A stretch of DNA of 64,000 nucleotides from Christensenella minuta. GTDB taxonomy: Bacteria; Bacillota; Clostridia; Christensenellales; Christensenellaceae. Below, piece after piece: positions 35,081 to 44,461 of this stretch. The stretch covers positions 2,437,585-2,501,584 of the forward strand of contig NZ_CP029256.1 of the NCBI RefSeq assembly GCF_003628755.1, written 5' to 3'. Below the pieces are notes generated by a model that did not search any database, had not been told where the DNA came from, and was given only the letters and a program-made list of their open reading frames with translations. The position numbers were made by a program, and so were the translations under genes. Position 1 is the stretch's first letter. The number at the start of each line of letters is the position of its first letter.

Positions 35081-35107
35081 AAAACCGCTTTTCCGAAGCG
35101 GTTTTTT
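35081..35107 (+). terminator. Terminator after the lipoprotein gene
   Basis: AAAACCGCTT pairs with AAGCGGTTTT, followed by TT. Confidence 0.85.
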
Positions 35108-35211
35108 ATTTGATTGCAAAACATTCCGTTTTTTTCTTCTTGTACGGGAAGGGACGGGACGGCAAACAAACGGCTGTTCCGAATCCCCGCCGTGAAACAG
35201 CGGCAGAGAAA

Positions 35212-35547
35212 TCAATCCTCCCGGTTCATGTGCACGATTCCCATCACATCGTCCACCGGCAGAGAGAAGGAAAGCCCGTGACCCTCGGTGGTGAGGCCCG
35301 CGCCTTTGCAGATCGCCTTCATAATGGCGTTGCGGGTTTCATGCTTGGTCAAAATGAGGACAACCTCTTTTTCCGGCTGTATGGTAATGCCGAAAAACTG
35401 CTCCGCCTCATGAATGCCCGTTCCCCGCGCGTACAGCACGGTGCCGCCGGTCGCGCCCGCAGCCTTTGCCGCGTCCATAACCTCGTCGGCAAACCCACGG
35501 TTCACAATCGTGATGACCAGTTCAAATTCCCTTTGAGATGTTTCCAT
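35212..35547 (-). CDS. PII-like signalling protein (second copy)
   Basis: A 111-aa protein of the PII/GlnB ferredoxin-like fold (FELVITIVNRGFADEVMDAAKA, GATGGTVLYARGTG, the hallmark GGT/ARG loop region). It overlaps the upstream PII-like gene by 26 bases and follows the DUF1538 membrane protein, so all three form one operon. Classical PII signatures for uridylylation are not evident. It probably binds a small ligand and regulates the membrane protein (inference). Confidence 0.85.
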   Translation of the reverse strand: METSQREFELVITIVNRGFADEVMDAAKAAGATGGTVLYARGTGIHEAEQFFGITIQPEKEVVLILTKHETRNAIMKAICKGAGLTTEGHGLSFSLPVDDVMGIVHMNRED

Positions 35548-35917
35548 GGATACTACCCTCTTCTTTCAGCCTTTCCGCCAATTGTGAGAGAAATGCAAGG
35601 GTCGTCGGCCCGCCGACGCTGCCGATGGGCACGGTAAAAGCAATGCCGTTTCCCGCCTCGCGCAGCTCGTGGTCGCTTTCCAGCATACTCATGACCTGCC
35701 GGACCCTTTCCTCCGCTATAAAGCTCAGTATAACATATTTTTCCGTTTCGCCAAGCCCCAAAATATCGAGAAGCTCGGAAGACGCGGTACCGCGGCCCAT
35801 GAGCATCATGTTATAATGCAGTCCTTCCCCGCGCAGGGCGCGCACCACATCCTCGCCGCTTTCCCGGTCGACGATGGTAATCAGCATTTTGATTTTCTTA
35901 TGCACAGGTTCCGCCAT
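35522..35917 (-). CDS. PII-like signalling protein (first copy)
   Basis: 131 aa with the same fold as its neighbour (MLITIVDRESGEDVVRALRG then NMMLMGRGTASSELLDILGL), ending TVPIGSVGGPTTLAFLSQLA. Start MAEPVHKKIK at 35917 is preceded by GGGGGAG. Upstream in-frame codons overlap the DUF1538 gene and lack a site. It is distinct from the second copy in its C-terminal extension. A heteromeric sensor pair is possible. Confidence 0.85.
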   Translation of the reverse strand: MAEPVHKKIKMLITIVDRESGEDVVRALRGEGLHYNMMLMGRGTASSELLDILGLGETEKYVILSFIAEERVRQVMSMLESDHELREAGNGIAFTVPIGSVGGPTTLAFLSQLAERLKEEGSIHGNISKGI

Positions 35918-35933
35918 AAAATTCTCCCCCTCA

Positions 35934-37457
35934 TTAAAGGTCGATGATTTCTTCCTCGTCCGCAGCCGCTGCTTCCCTGATACCCTCGGCGAGCCGGGCC
36001 GAATCATTCTTTGTTTTAATTTTGTAATAAAGTCCCATGATCTGGATGGTGACAAGCGGGGTCATGGCGACCATGGCAACAATACCGAACGCATCCGTCA
36101 GCATGTTTCCGCCTACCGCGCTGCACGCTCCCATTGCAAAGGGAAGCAGGAAAGTGGCGGTCATCGGGCCGGACGCAACGCCGCCCGAATCAAAGGCGAT
36201 CGCCGTAAAGATTTTCGGAACGAAGAACGAAAGGCCGAGAGCGATCGCATAACCGGGCACAAGGAAGTACCAGATGGAAAGGCCAGTCACAACCCGCACC
36301 ATAGCAAGCCCCACCGAGACCGCAACGCCGATGGAAAGGCTCAAAAGCATGGATTGTTTGGAAATGGCCCCAACGGTAATTTCTTCCACCTGCTTGTTCA
36401 GTACGTGCACCGCAGGCTCGGCCATGACCACGAAAAAGCCCATAATCATGCCAAGCGGGATCAGCATCCAATTATAATCCAGGGAACCGATCTGCGCGCC
36501 GAGGTAATTGCCTACCGGCATGAAGCCGACGTTCACCCCCGTAAGGAACAGCACGAGGCCAATATAAGTGTATGCCATTCCCACGGCCATTTTTAAGAGC
36601 TGGGTCTTCGGTAGCTTGAGGAATATGACCTGAAAAACGATAAAAAATGCGATGATGGGCGCGATGGCAATGCCGACGTCGCGGAAATATTCGGGGAATC
36701 CTTCGCCGAAAGCATGCATAAGGCTGGAAAAATCGTTTACCTCAGGGATAGAGAGGTCGGCTGCGAAGCCGCCCGACGAATTGAAAAGCATGCCCATGAT
36801 CATCACCGCGAGAATCGGGCCGACCGAACAGATGGCCACAAGGCCAAAACTGTCCTCCTGCGCGCTCCGTCCGCCGCGTACCGCCGCAACGCCCACGCCG
36901 AGCGAAAGAATAAACGGTACGGTAATGGGACCGGTGGTCACGCCGCCCGAATCGAACGCTACGGCAAGGAAATCCTCGGAGGTAAAGATCGCGAGGCCAA
37001 AAACGGCTGCATAAAGAAGGATCAGGATAATGGCGAGTTTTTTCTGGAAAATAATGCGCAGGAGCGCAAGAACGAGAAACAGTCCCACGCCCACTGCGAC
37101 CGCAATGATAAGGACCATGTTCGGAACGGAAGGCACCTGGTCCGCGAGCACCTGGAGATCAGGCTCTGCGATGGTGATGGCAATGCCCATAATAAGCGCG
37201 ACCGCAATCAGAAGGCCGAGCTTACGCGTCTTGGTAAGCTGTGAACCGATCCGTTCGCCCATGGGCATCATGGCGATGTCCGCGCCGAGAGAGAAGAGGG
37301 CCATACCCACGATCAGGAGCACCGAACCCACGAGGAAAAGGGCGACCGTGCCGCCGGTCATGGGGGCGACGGTGAAATGAAGCAGCAAAACAATGGCAGT
37401 AATCGGCAGCACCGATACGAGAGCTTCTTTAAATTTTGCCGCTAAATTTCTGTTCAA
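35934..37457 (-). CDS. DUF1538 family membrane protein, internally duplicated
   Basis: A 507-aa multi-spanning membrane protein made of two homologous halves. Each half carries an AEP motif (AEPDLQVLADQV near 98; AEPAVHVLNKQV near 345) and an AFDSGGV motif (AFDSGGVTTGPITVPF near 166; AFDSGGVASGPMTATF near 423). Inverted or direct repeat halves of this kind are typical of transporters, and the conserved polar motifs probably line a pathway. It starts at TTG 37457 behind GGGAAGG. The two PII-like genes directly downstream suggest metabolite-controlled transport. The transported ion or solute is unknown. Confidence 0.88.
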   Translation of the reverse strand: MNRNLAAKFKEALVSVLPITAIVLLLHFTVAPMTGGTVALFLVGSVLLIVGMALFSLGADIAMMPMGERIGSQLTKTRKLGLLIAVALIMGIAITIAEPDLQVLADQVPSVPNMVLIIAVAVGVGLFLVLALLRIIFQKKLAIILILLYAAVFGLAIFTSEDFLAVAFDSGGVTTGPITVPFILSLGVGVAAVRGGRSAQEDSFGLVAICSVGPILAVMIMGMLFNSSGGFAADLSIPEVNDFSSLMHAFGEGFPEYFRDVGIAIAPIIAFFIVFQVIFLKLPKTQLLKMAVGMAYTYIGLVLFLTGVNVGFMPVGNYLGAQIGSLDYNWMLIPLGMIMGFFVVMAEPAVHVLNKQVEEITVGAISKQSMLLSLSIGVAVSVGLAMVRVVTGLSIWYFLVPGYAIALGLSFFVPKIFTAIAFDSGGVASGPMTATFLLPFAMGACSAVGGNMLTDAFGIVAMVAMTPLVTIQIMGLYYKIKTKNDSARLAEGIREAAAADEEEIIDL

Positions 37458-37620
37458 ATAGAAAAACCTTCCCGTTCATTTTTTCATTCATAATAGACAG
37501 CAAACGGCTCGCTGAAACAGTTTGCTATGGATAACTTTAATGACAGTATAACAAAAAAATGCGTTTTTTACAACCGCGGTTGCCATAAAAACCGCACAGC
37601 CATGCGAAAAAAGGTCCCGG

Positions 37621-37655
37621 AAAAAGAAAAAGAGGGATTCCGGCGAATTCCTCTT
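37621..37655 (-). terminator. Terminator after the minus-strand oxidoreductase gene
   Basis: On the minus strand AAGAGGAATTC pairs with GAATCCCTCTT (one mismatch) and is followed by TTTCTTTTTCC. Confidence 0.65.
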
Positions 37656-37716
37656 CGCTGCTTTTTTCGGCAGGATCCCGGGGCCGGAGATAAGATGGCC
37701 GCCGGGGGAGCTTCCT

Positions 37717-38697
37717 TTATTCCGGGAAAACGACTCCCGCCTGCCTGCGCATTTCGGTGAGCGTCTCGAGCACGTCAAGGGAAAGCTGCTGCGCGGCGCC
37801 GAGCTCGTGCGCAGATTCCTGCGGGCGCTTGATATAGCGGACAAAATCCCTGGCTTCGTTGGCCATCAGCGTAAGGCGCGGCACGCCGCCGGTGATAGGC
37901 TCTTTTTTCCCGTCCAGGTATGTAATACCGATGTCCGAAAGCTGGAACAGCGTGCCGATGGTCATCGTGCCCCTGTCCCCGAGAATCTCCGAGCCGATTC
38001 TGCTTTCCGCGGCCTTGGAGGCGGTCAGCACGACCTGCTTGTCTTCATAGACGAACAGGCTGGTAAAACCGGCGTCCACGCCCGAAGAAAGCAGGCTGGC
38101 CCGCGTAACGATCTCCTTCGGCCGGCCGAACAGGTACAGGGCGGGATAAACGACATAAATGCCGAGGTCCATTATGCACCCCGCTGCAAATTCCGGGTTG
38201 AAGATATTCGGCAGGTCTCCCCCGAGGTATGCCGTGTAGCGCGAAGAATACTGTGAAAAGTCAAACCGCGCCAGCCCAATTTTCCCAAGCTTTTTGAGAG
38301 ACTCCCTGACCGTCCCGAGGTGGGGCTGGTGGAGCATCATGATGGCTTCCATAAAAACGAGGCCGTTTTCCCGCGCAAGGTCGTGCAGCTCGCGGAGCTG
38401 GTCCGGCCATACGGCGGCGGGCTTTTCGCAGATCACGTGTTTGCCGTGCGTGAGGAACAGTCTTGCCTGCTCGTAGTGCAGGGAATTCGGGCTTGCGATA
38501 TAAACCGCGTCCACGCCGCTCTTTGCAAGCGTCGTAAGGTCGTCGTAAGCATAATCGCAGTTGTTTTTGGAAGCGAATTCCACCGCATGCGAAAGGCTGC
38601 GGGAATAGACCCCCCCAAGCGTAAAATCCTTCAGCGTGTTCGCACTGTCGATAAAGGCCTGCGTGATCCACGAAGTGCCGATAATTGCATATTTCAT
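37717..38697 (-). CDS. Gfo/Idh/MocA family oxidoreductase
   Basis: A 326-aa dehydrogenase. Rossmann start YAIIGTSWITQAFIDSA, catalytic motif VICEKPAAVW near 91, and MDLGIYVVYP near 172, the pattern of the dihydrodiol-dehydrogenase-like branch, where a Tyr or His acts in catalysis. Start at ATG 38697. A longer frame to 38832 has no ribosome-binding site. It is monocistronic and divergent from dapL. Substrate unknown; relatives act on sugars and on trans-dihydrodiols. Confidence 0.9.
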   Translation of the reverse strand: MKYAIIGTSWITQAFIDSANTLKDFTLGGVYSRSLSHAVEFASKNNCDYAYDDLTTLAKSGVDAVYIASPNSLHYEQARLFLTHGKHVICEKPAAVWPDQLRELHDLARENGLVFMEAIMMLHQPHLGTVRESLKKLGKIGLARFDFSQYSSRYTAYLGGDLPNIFNPEFAAGCIMDLGIYVVYPALYLFGRPKEIVTRASLLSSGVDAGFTSLFVYEDKQVVLTASKAAESRIGSEILGDRGTMTIGTLFQLSDIGITYLDGKKEPITGGVPRLTLMANEARDFVRYIKRPQESAHELGAAQQLSLDVLETLTEMRRQAGVVFPE

Positions 38698-38840
38698 GAA
38701 AAGCCCCGTCCTTTTTATCTTCGTTAAAATAAACATACAACATGCGCGTTTTTTTCGCAAGGGATTTTTGAGAAAGCCCGCCGGAATTTCGCAAAGGAAT
38801 GCCGCAGGCGTGGTTCCGCGTGATAATTTCATGAAATCTA

Positions 38841-38870
38841 TTGAGTTTTATGCGGAAGATAGGTTACAAT
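38841..38870 (+). promoter_or_regulatory. Promoter of dapL
   Basis: TTGAGT (38841-38846), 18 bp, TACAAT (38865-38870), about 60 bp before the dapL start. Confidence 0.65.
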
Positions 38871-38932
38871 AGCACTGTATCGGCTGAATAACCGGGCGTC
38901 CGCGTCCATGGAATTTTACAGGAGATGAAACT

Positions 38933-40165
38933 ATGTTTAAGGTAAACGACAATTTCGGGCGGCTCCAGGGAAGCTACCTGTTCTCGGAGATCGCGCACAG
39001 GGTAAGCGAATATACGAAGGCGAACCCCGATAAAGAGATCATCCGTCTTGGCATTGGCGACGTGACGCGCCCGCTTGCGCCCGCGGTGCTGCAGGCGATC
39101 GACGCGGCCACGCAAGAAATGGCGGACGCGAAGACGTTCATGGGCTACGGGCCGGAGCAGGGCTACGAGTTCCTGCGCGCAGCCATCCGCGAAAACGACT
39201 ATGCGGCGCGCGGGGTAGAGATCGGGACAGGCGAGATATTTGTGTCGGACGGCAGCAAGTGCGATACGGGAAACATCCAGGAACTGCTTGCCGCTGATTG
39301 CAGGATCGGCGTGACCGACCCGGTGTATCCCGTGTATGTGGACACCAACGTGATGGCTGGACGTTCGGGCGAATTCGACGAGGGGACCGCGAAGTTCACG
39401 GATATTACCTACATTCCCACCACGGCGGAAAACGGATTTGTTCCCGCGCTTCCCGAGGGAAAGGTCGACGTGATGTACCTGTGCTCGCCGAACAACCCGA
39501 CGGGCACGGCAATGACGAAAGAGGAGCTCAAGGTTTGGGTGGACTGGGCCAACGAAACGGGCGCGCTGATTCTTTTCGACGGTGCGTACGAGCATTTTAT
39601 TACCGACGAAAACGTACCCCACAGCATTTACGAGATCGACGGCGCAAAGACCTGTGCGATCGAATTCCGCAGCTTTTCCAAAACGGCGGGCTTTACGGGC
39701 ACGCGCTGCGCGTATACCATCGTTCCCAAAGAGCTCATGGGCGAAAACAGCAAAGGCGAAAAGGTAAGCATGAACGCAATGTGGCTGCGGCGGCATACGA
39801 CCAAGTTCAACGGCGTATCCTATATCGTCCAGCGCGGCGCTGCGGCAGTCTATACGGCGGAGGGTAAAAAGCAGGTGGACGAGACGATCGCGTTCTACCT
39901 TGAAAATGCCAGGATCATCCGTGAAGGCCTTGAAAGAATCGGCATCACGGCGTACGGCGGGGTAAATTCCCCTTATGTATGGCTGAAGACGCCAAACGAC
40001 ATGAAAAGCTGGGATTTTTTCGATAAGCTTCTTTCGGAAGCAAACGTCGTAGGGACGCCGGGCAGTGGTTTCGGCAGCGCGGGCGAAGGTTATTTCCGCC
40101 TGACCGCGTTTAATACCAGGGAAAATACGGAAAAGGCGATCGAACGCCTTGCAAATTTAAAGTAG
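38933..40165 (+). CDS. dapL: LL-diaminopimelate aminotransferase
   Basis: 410 aa, the standard length of DapL, which makes LL-diaminopimelate directly from tetrahydrodipicolinate and glutamate for lysine and cell-wall synthesis. It starts [20 protein letters not shown] and has [36 protein letters not shown] and the PLP-lysine motif [16 protein letters not shown] near 242. Its presence suits Clostridia that lack the acylase routes. GGAGA precedes the ATG. The following glycosyltransferase starts 17 bp after the stop. Confidence 0.96.
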   Translation: MFKVNDNFGRLQGSYLFSEIAHRVSEYTKANPDKEIIRLGIGDVTRPLAPAVLQAIDAATQEMADAKTFMGYGPEQGYEFLRAAIRENDYAARGVEIGTGEIFVSDGSKCDTGNIQELLAADCRIGVTDPVYPVYVDTNVMAGRSGEFDEGTAKFTDITYIPTTAENGFVPALPEGKVDVMYLCSPNNPTGTAMTKEELKVWVDWANETGALILFDGAYEHFITDENVPHSIYEIDGAKTCAIEFRSFSKTAGFTGTRCAYTIVPKELMGENSKGEKVSMNAMWLRRHTTKFNGVSYIVQRGAAAVYTAEGKKQVDETIAFYLENARIIREGLERIGITAYGGVNSPYVWLKTPNDMKSWDFFDKLLSEANVVGTPGSGFGSAGEGYFRLTAFNTRENTEKAIERLANLK

Positions 40166-40182
40166 GAAAGGATAGTATCATA

Positions 40183-41253
40183 ATGAAAATCGCATTTCTG
40201 GCGGCGGCAAATTCGCCGCACACAATCAAATGGGCGAACACGCTGGCGGAGGATCACGACGTTACGGTCTTTTCCCTGCCCGAACAAAAGGACGAACAGG
40301 GCGAACTCAGTGAAAAGGTGACGGTCAAATACCTTCCGTTCACCACGGCGCAGGGCGGCTATAAGAAAAACGCGGCGCAGGTGAAAAGCGAGCTCGCATC
40401 CGGCGGGTTCGGCGTGGTAAACGCGTTCGGAGCGACAACCTACGGCGTGCTTGCGGCGAAGGCAAAGGCACCGAACGTACTTCTGACGGTGCTCGGCCCC
40501 GACGTATACGAGGGCGTGGACCGCGGCGGCAAGGGCCTTGTGAAAAAGAGCGTCAAGCATGCGTCGGGCGTACTTGCGGCAGCCCCGAACGTAATTACGC
40601 GCGTACAGTCCGTCTACAAAAAGGACCAGCAGTATTTTGTGGCTCCGTTCGGCGTGGATACGGAGGTATTCAAAAAAATCGGCGCGGAAAAGCCGGAGGA
40701 CGCAATGTGCTTTGGTTCCCTCAAAGCGCTTGAATATGGAAACGGCGTCGACCTCGTGATGGACGCGTTTGCAAAGTATCTCGAAAAAACGACGGGCGCG
40801 GCCACCCTCAAGATCGTGGGCACGGGCTCCCTCGAAAACAGCCTTAAGCAAAAGGCGCAGAGCCTGGGGATCGCCGACAAGGTGGAGTTCACAGGTTATG
40901 TGAAAAATGCGGATATCCCGGCAATGCTTGGCACGATGGATGCGACGGTGCAGATGGGAAGCGCGGAAGCGTTCGGCGTACCGGGAATCGAATCGATGGC
41001 ATGCGAAGTGCCGGTGGTGGCTTCGGACACGGTGGGTGCGAGCGAATATATCCTGAACGGCGTGACCGGATACCTCGTGAAAGTCGGCAATGTGGACCGC
41101 TGCTGCGACTGCATGATGGAGCTCAGGAACAAGGCGGCGCGCGAGCACATGGGCGAGCTTGCACGCGGGGATATCAAGGAAGAATACGAGCTTCGCGACT
41201 GCAAGGCAAAATACGAACATGCGCTGCGGGCGGTTGGTTCACGTGTAATGTAA
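40183..41253 (+). CDS. Glycosyltransferase family 4 protein
   Basis: A 356-aa GT-B enzyme transferring a sugar from a nucleotide donor, probably at the cytoplasmic membrane. The N-terminal acceptor domain begins MKIAFLAAANSPHTIKWANT. The C-terminal donor domain has GSLKALEYGNGVDLVMDAF, LKIVGTGSLENSLK and the E-x7-E motif EAFGVPGIESM near 265 with ASDTVGASEYI. It is co-transcribed with dapL, which hints at cell-envelope polysaccharide or wall glycan work. That is inference only. Confidence 0.92.
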   Translation: MKIAFLAAANSPHTIKWANTLAEDHDVTVFSLPEQKDEQGELSEKVTVKYLPFTTAQGGYKKNAAQVKSELASGGFGVVNAFGATTYGVLAAKAKAPNVLLTVLGPDVYEGVDRGGKGLVKKSVKHASGVLAAAPNVITRVQSVYKKDQQYFVAPFGVDTEVFKKIGAEKPEDAMCFGSLKALEYGNGVDLVMDAFAKYLEKTTGAATLKIVGTGSLENSLKQKAQSLGIADKVEFTGYVKNADIPAMLGTMDATVQMGSAEAFGVPGIESMACEVPVVASDTVGASEYILNGVTGYLVKVGNVDRCCDCMMELRNKAAREHMGELARGDIKEEYELRDCKAKYEHALRAVGSRVM

Positions 41254-41265
41254 GCCAGGAAAAGC

Positions 41266-41299
41266 AAGGGGCCGTACGATGGAGTGCGGTCCCTTTTTT
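41266..41299 (+). terminator. Terminator after the glycosyltransferase gene
   Basis: Imperfect stem AAGGGGCCGTAC with GTGCGGTCCCTT, followed by TTTTT. Confidence 0.7.
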
Positions 41300-41532
41300 T
41301 GTGCGGGCGCGGTCATTCTGCCTCCATACAATAGCATCCCGCACCCCGGCGGGGAAAAATAACAGCCGCTTCGCTGCAGGGTTTGCCTCGTCAAAGATTA
41401 AAATATCAAAAATCGGTTTCATGAAAAATAAGGCTGTGTATTTTAATGTAACCCGGTTCGGACGAAGTTCATTCCGGAACGCGGGGGAAAATTAAGATAC
41501 GATACCGCAAGGGCGGGCAGGAGGTAACAAAA

Positions 41533-42171
41533 ATGGCACAGACGAAAAAGGACAGCACGAAATCCACGCTGCAAAGCGCGGGGGAAAAGATCGGCGATGT
41601 CTTAAGCAAGGCAAAGGACAGCATCGTGGCATTCGGGGGAACCGTTGCAACACGGTCGAAGGAAATGATGGACGTCGCGAAGCTGAACGCGCAAAAGGCG
41701 AAGCTGACCGACGAGATCGACGAGAGCTACCGCGCGATCGGTAAAGCGACCTATGCCTCGGGACGGCTGAAAAAAGACCTCGCGGAGCACGGCGACCGCA
41801 TCAAAAGCAACGAGGAGGAGCTGAAGAAGATAGAACAAGAGATCGAGCGGGTAAAATCCGAGGCGGACGACGAAGCCGCGGATAAGATGGACCGTGCGAA
41901 GGAAAAAGCTTCGGAAACAGGAACCGCCGCCAAAAAAGCGGGCGGAAACACCAAAAAAGCCGCCCAAAAAACGGCATCCTCCGCGAAAACAGCGGCCAGG
42001 AAAACGGGATCGGAAACAAAAACAGCGGCCAGGAAAACAGGCTCGGCCGTAAAGACAGCCGCTAAAAAGACGGGGACGGCCACCAAGACGGCAGCAAAGA
42101 AGAGCGCTTCCGCCGCCAAAACAGCAGCAAAGAAGAGCACGGCCGCAGCCAAAAAGGCGGCCAATTCATAA
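41533..42171 (+). CDS. Lys/Ala-rich histone-H1-like protein
   Basis: 212 aa. The N-terminal 120 residues are helical and coiled-coil-like (KLNAQKAKLTDEIDESYRAI, then KSNEEELKKIEQEIERVKSE). The C-terminal 80 residues are low-complexity Lys/Ala/Thr repeats of AAKKTG and AAKKSA type, as in bacterial histone H1-like proteins that bind DNA non-specifically. GGAGG precedes ATG 41533, with a terminator after the stop. The start (TLQSAGEKIGDVLSKAKDSI) also recalls small stress proteins. A role in nucleoid compaction is plausible, not shown. Confidence 0.8.
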   Translation: MAQTKKDSTKSTLQSAGEKIGDVLSKAKDSIVAFGGTVATRSKEMMDVAKLNAQKAKLTDEIDESYRAIGKATYASGRLKKDLAEHGDRIKSNEEELKKIEQEIERVKSEADDEAADKMDRAKEKASETGTAAKKAGGNTKKAAQKTASSAKTAARKTGSETKTAARKTGSAVKTAAKKTGTATKTAAKKSASAAKTAAKKSTAAAKKAANS

Positions 42172-42182
42172 AAGTTTGCGGG

Positions 42183-42213
42183 AAAAAACAGGATGGAAAC
42201 ATCCTGTTTTTTT
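42183..42213 (+). terminator. Terminator after the H1-like gene
   Basis: AAAACAGGATG and CATCCTGTTTT around a GAAA loop, followed by TTT. Confidence 0.88.
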
Positions 42214-42254
42214 ATGTGCAAATGGTATGCGGAGGATACGGTTTGCCCTATGGA

Positions 42255-42283
42255 TGGAAATCTACCCCCGGGTATGCTATAAT
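42255..42283 (+). promoter_or_regulatory. Extended -10 promoter of the acyl-CoA synthetase gene
   Basis: TGC-TATAAT (42275-42283) is an extended -10 element. A weak -35 (TGGAAA, 42255) lies 17 bp upstream. Confidence 0.55.
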
Positions 42284-42316
42284 GGCTTGCAGATGAATGA
42301 AGGAATGAGATGAACT

Positions 42317-43978
42317 ATGGAAAACTATCCGAATTATCCGTTGAGGAATGAGAAAAATATGCGGACGATGCTTGCCGCCGCAAAAAAGGCGTATGGCGCG
42401 CGGGATATGCTGCGCGTGCGCACAAAGGAAAAAACGGTGCGCGGGATTGGCGCAGGCGAATTCCTGAGCGATATGGACGCGCTTGGGAACGCTCTTCTGG
42501 GGCTTGGCCTTGCGGATGCGCACATTGCGGTGATCGGGCCGACAAGCTATGAATGGCTGCTTACTTATTACGCGGTACAGTGCGGCGTGGGCGTGATCGT
42601 CCCGATCGACAAAGAACTTCCGGACGGCGAGATCGCCAATATCCTTGCAGACAGCGGCGCGCGGGCGCTTGTTTTTTCAGGCGAATATGCGGATACGGTG
42701 GAAAACATCCGCGGCGGGCTTGCGGCTGTTAAATATTATATCGATATGCGCGCGGAGAAAAACGGCGGAAATACGCTTAGCTTCCGCGGATTGATCCGCG
42801 AAGCGAAAGACTGCGGGTATGAGCAGCGGGAAATCGACGAAAATGCGATGTCCGCCCTGCTGTATACGTCGGGCACGACGGGAAAAAGCAAGGGTGTGAT
42901 GCTGACGCAGAAGAATATCCTTTCCGCTTCGGAAGGCGGGCTTTCCCTGCTCGACCTCGGGCAGGTCTGTATGTCCGTGCTGCCCGTGCACCATTCCTTT
43001 GAAAGCACGCACGGCATCACCATGATGATCCAGAACGGCACGACGATTTGCATAAACGACAGCCTGAGGCACTTCATGGAAAACCTCCAGCTTTTCAAAC
43101 CGGACATGATCTTTCTCGTACCGCTGTTCGTGGAGATGATGCACCGCAAGATCTGGCAGAACGCGGAGGCGAACGGCCAGGCGGAAGCGCTGCGCGCGCT
43201 CGTCGAAAAGAGCAATGCGGAGCTGCGCGCGGGTGAAGACAACCGCGGCCGATATTTTAAGAATATCCGCGATGCGTTCGGCGGAAACCTGAAGCTTATC
43301 ATCTGCGGCGGCGCACCGCTTTCCGCGCGGCTGATGCGCGAGTTCCGGGAGCTTGGTATCCTGCTTTTGAACGGCTACGGGATCACGGAATGCGCACCCC
43401 TCGTCTCAGTCAATAAAAACCGCTATTATTGCGACGGAGCTGTGGGAATCCCGATTGCCTGCTGCGACGTGAAGGTGGAAAACGCGGACGAGGACGGAGA
43501 CGGCGAGATATGGGTCAAGGGTCCGAACGTGATGCTTGGGTATTATAAAAACGAAGAAGGCACGAGGGAAGTGATGAAAGACGGCTGGTTCAACACCGGC
43601 GATATCGGCCGTATAGACGGCGGCGGTTTCCTTCACATTACGGGACGGAAAAAGAACCTGATCGTGCTCTCCAGCGGGAAAAATGTTTATCCGGAGGAAA
43701 TAGAGGAATACCTGATGCGCATTCCGTATATTAAAGAAGTAATCGTGTATGCGCCGCTTGCGGACGGCATGAGGGAAACGGAGCTTTGCGCGGAGATTTT
43801 CGTGACCGAGGAGTATACGGCAGTCCATAGCGCGCGGGAGATCGAGGAAAACCTCAGGAAGGATATTTCCGCCGTCAATAAAACGCTGCCCACCTTTAAA
43901 CACATCGGGCGCTTCCATGTGCGCGACAGGGAATTCGAAAAGACCACGAAAAAATCGATCAAGCGTTTTGCGATGTAG
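42317..43978 (+). CDS. AMP-binding acyl-CoA/acyl-ACP synthetase
   Basis: A 553-aa adenylating enzyme of the long-chain fatty acid-CoA ligase family, joining an acid to CoA or ACP by an acyl-AMP intermediate. Motifs: P-loop LLYTSGTTGKSKGVMLTQKN near 183, GGAPLSARLMREF near 334, LLNGYGITECAP near 351, FNTGDIGRIDGGGFLHITGR near 421 and the C-terminal catalytic Lys in FEKTTKKSIKRF near 541. The acyl carrier protein gene 195 bp downstream suggests it may load fatty acids or another acid on that ACP. GGAATGAGA lies before the ATG. Confidence 0.93.
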   Translation: MENYPNYPLRNEKNMRTMLAAAKKAYGARDMLRVRTKEKTVRGIGAGEFLSDMDALGNALLGLGLADAHIAVIGPTSYEWLLTYYAVQCGVGVIVPIDKELPDGEIANILADSGARALVFSGEYADTVENIRGGLAAVKYYIDMRAEKNGGNTLSFRGLIREAKDCGYEQREIDENAMSALLYTSGTTGKSKGVMLTQKNILSASEGGLSLLDLGQVCMSVLPVHHSFESTHGITMMIQNGTTICINDSLRHFMENLQLFKPDMIFLVPLFVEMMHRKIWQNAEANGQAEALRALVEKSNAELRAGEDNRGRYFKNIRDAFGGNLKLIICGGAPLSARLMREFRELGILLLNGYGITECAPLVSVNKNRYYCDGAVGIPIACCDVKVENADEDGDGEIWVKGPNVMLGYYKNEEGTREVMKDGWFNTGDIGRIDGGGFLHITGRKKNLIVLSSGKNVYPEEIEEYLMRIPYIKEVIVYAPLADGMRETELCAEIFVTEEYTAVHSAREIEENLRKDISAVNKTLPTFKHIGRFHVRDREFEKTTKKSIKRFAM

Positions 43979-44021
43979 GGCAGAGGCGGACGAAAGCCGT
44001 GCCACAAAGCGCAAAAAGTGG

Positions 44022-44027
44022 TATAAT
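44022..44027 (+). promoter_or_regulatory. Possible -10 element before the acyl carrier protein gene
   Basis: GTATAATAGG about 147 bp before the GTG start. No convincing -35, so weak evidence. Confidence 0.35.
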
Positions 44028-44173
44028 AGGACAGAAAGGCGAATAAAATACAGCCCGTCCGCGGCAGTGCACAGCAGGGCCCGCGCGGGCAAAGGAGAAG
44101 CCCGCGGCATTCTGCCCATGGGCCGGACCCGGCAGGCAGGGCTTGCTCCGACGACGGAAAGGAGGAAACCACA

Positions 44174-44434
44174 GTGGTAGAGCTGGAAAGGGTACAGCAG
44201 CTTCTGGCGATGGCCTCTCCAAAAGAGATTGAAGAGATCACGCCGGAAAAGCATTTGATTAGTGACCTGGAAATGGATTCGTTTGGACTGATGGAAGTCG
44301 TGATGGCGTTTGAAGACGAATTCGGGGTAGAGATACCGGACAGGGATTTGCGGCTGCTGGATACGGTAGAAGACGTATTGATATACCTCGAAGACAAAAC
44401 AGGGACGCAGCATATGCCCGCAAGAGTGTTCTAA
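44174..44434 (+). CDS. Acyl carrier protein
   Basis: An 86-aa acidic four-helix carrier. The phosphopantetheine attachment Ser is in LEMDSFGLMEVVMAFEDEF (Ser near 36), followed by helix III/IV residues (LRLLDTVEDVLIYLEDKTG). It begins with GTG 44174, placed 8 bases after GGAGG. It differs from housekeeping ACP in having SFGLME instead of SLDTVE, so it is a specialised ACP. It likely works with the adjacent acyl-AMP synthetase in lipid or peptide-like modification. Confidence 0.9.
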   Translation: MVELERVQQLLAMASPKEIEEITPEKHLISDLEMDSFGLMEVVMAFEDEFGVEIPDRDLRLLDTVEDVLIYLEDKTGTQHMPARVF

Positions 44435-44461
44435 ATATTTATCAGAAATTATACTGCACGG

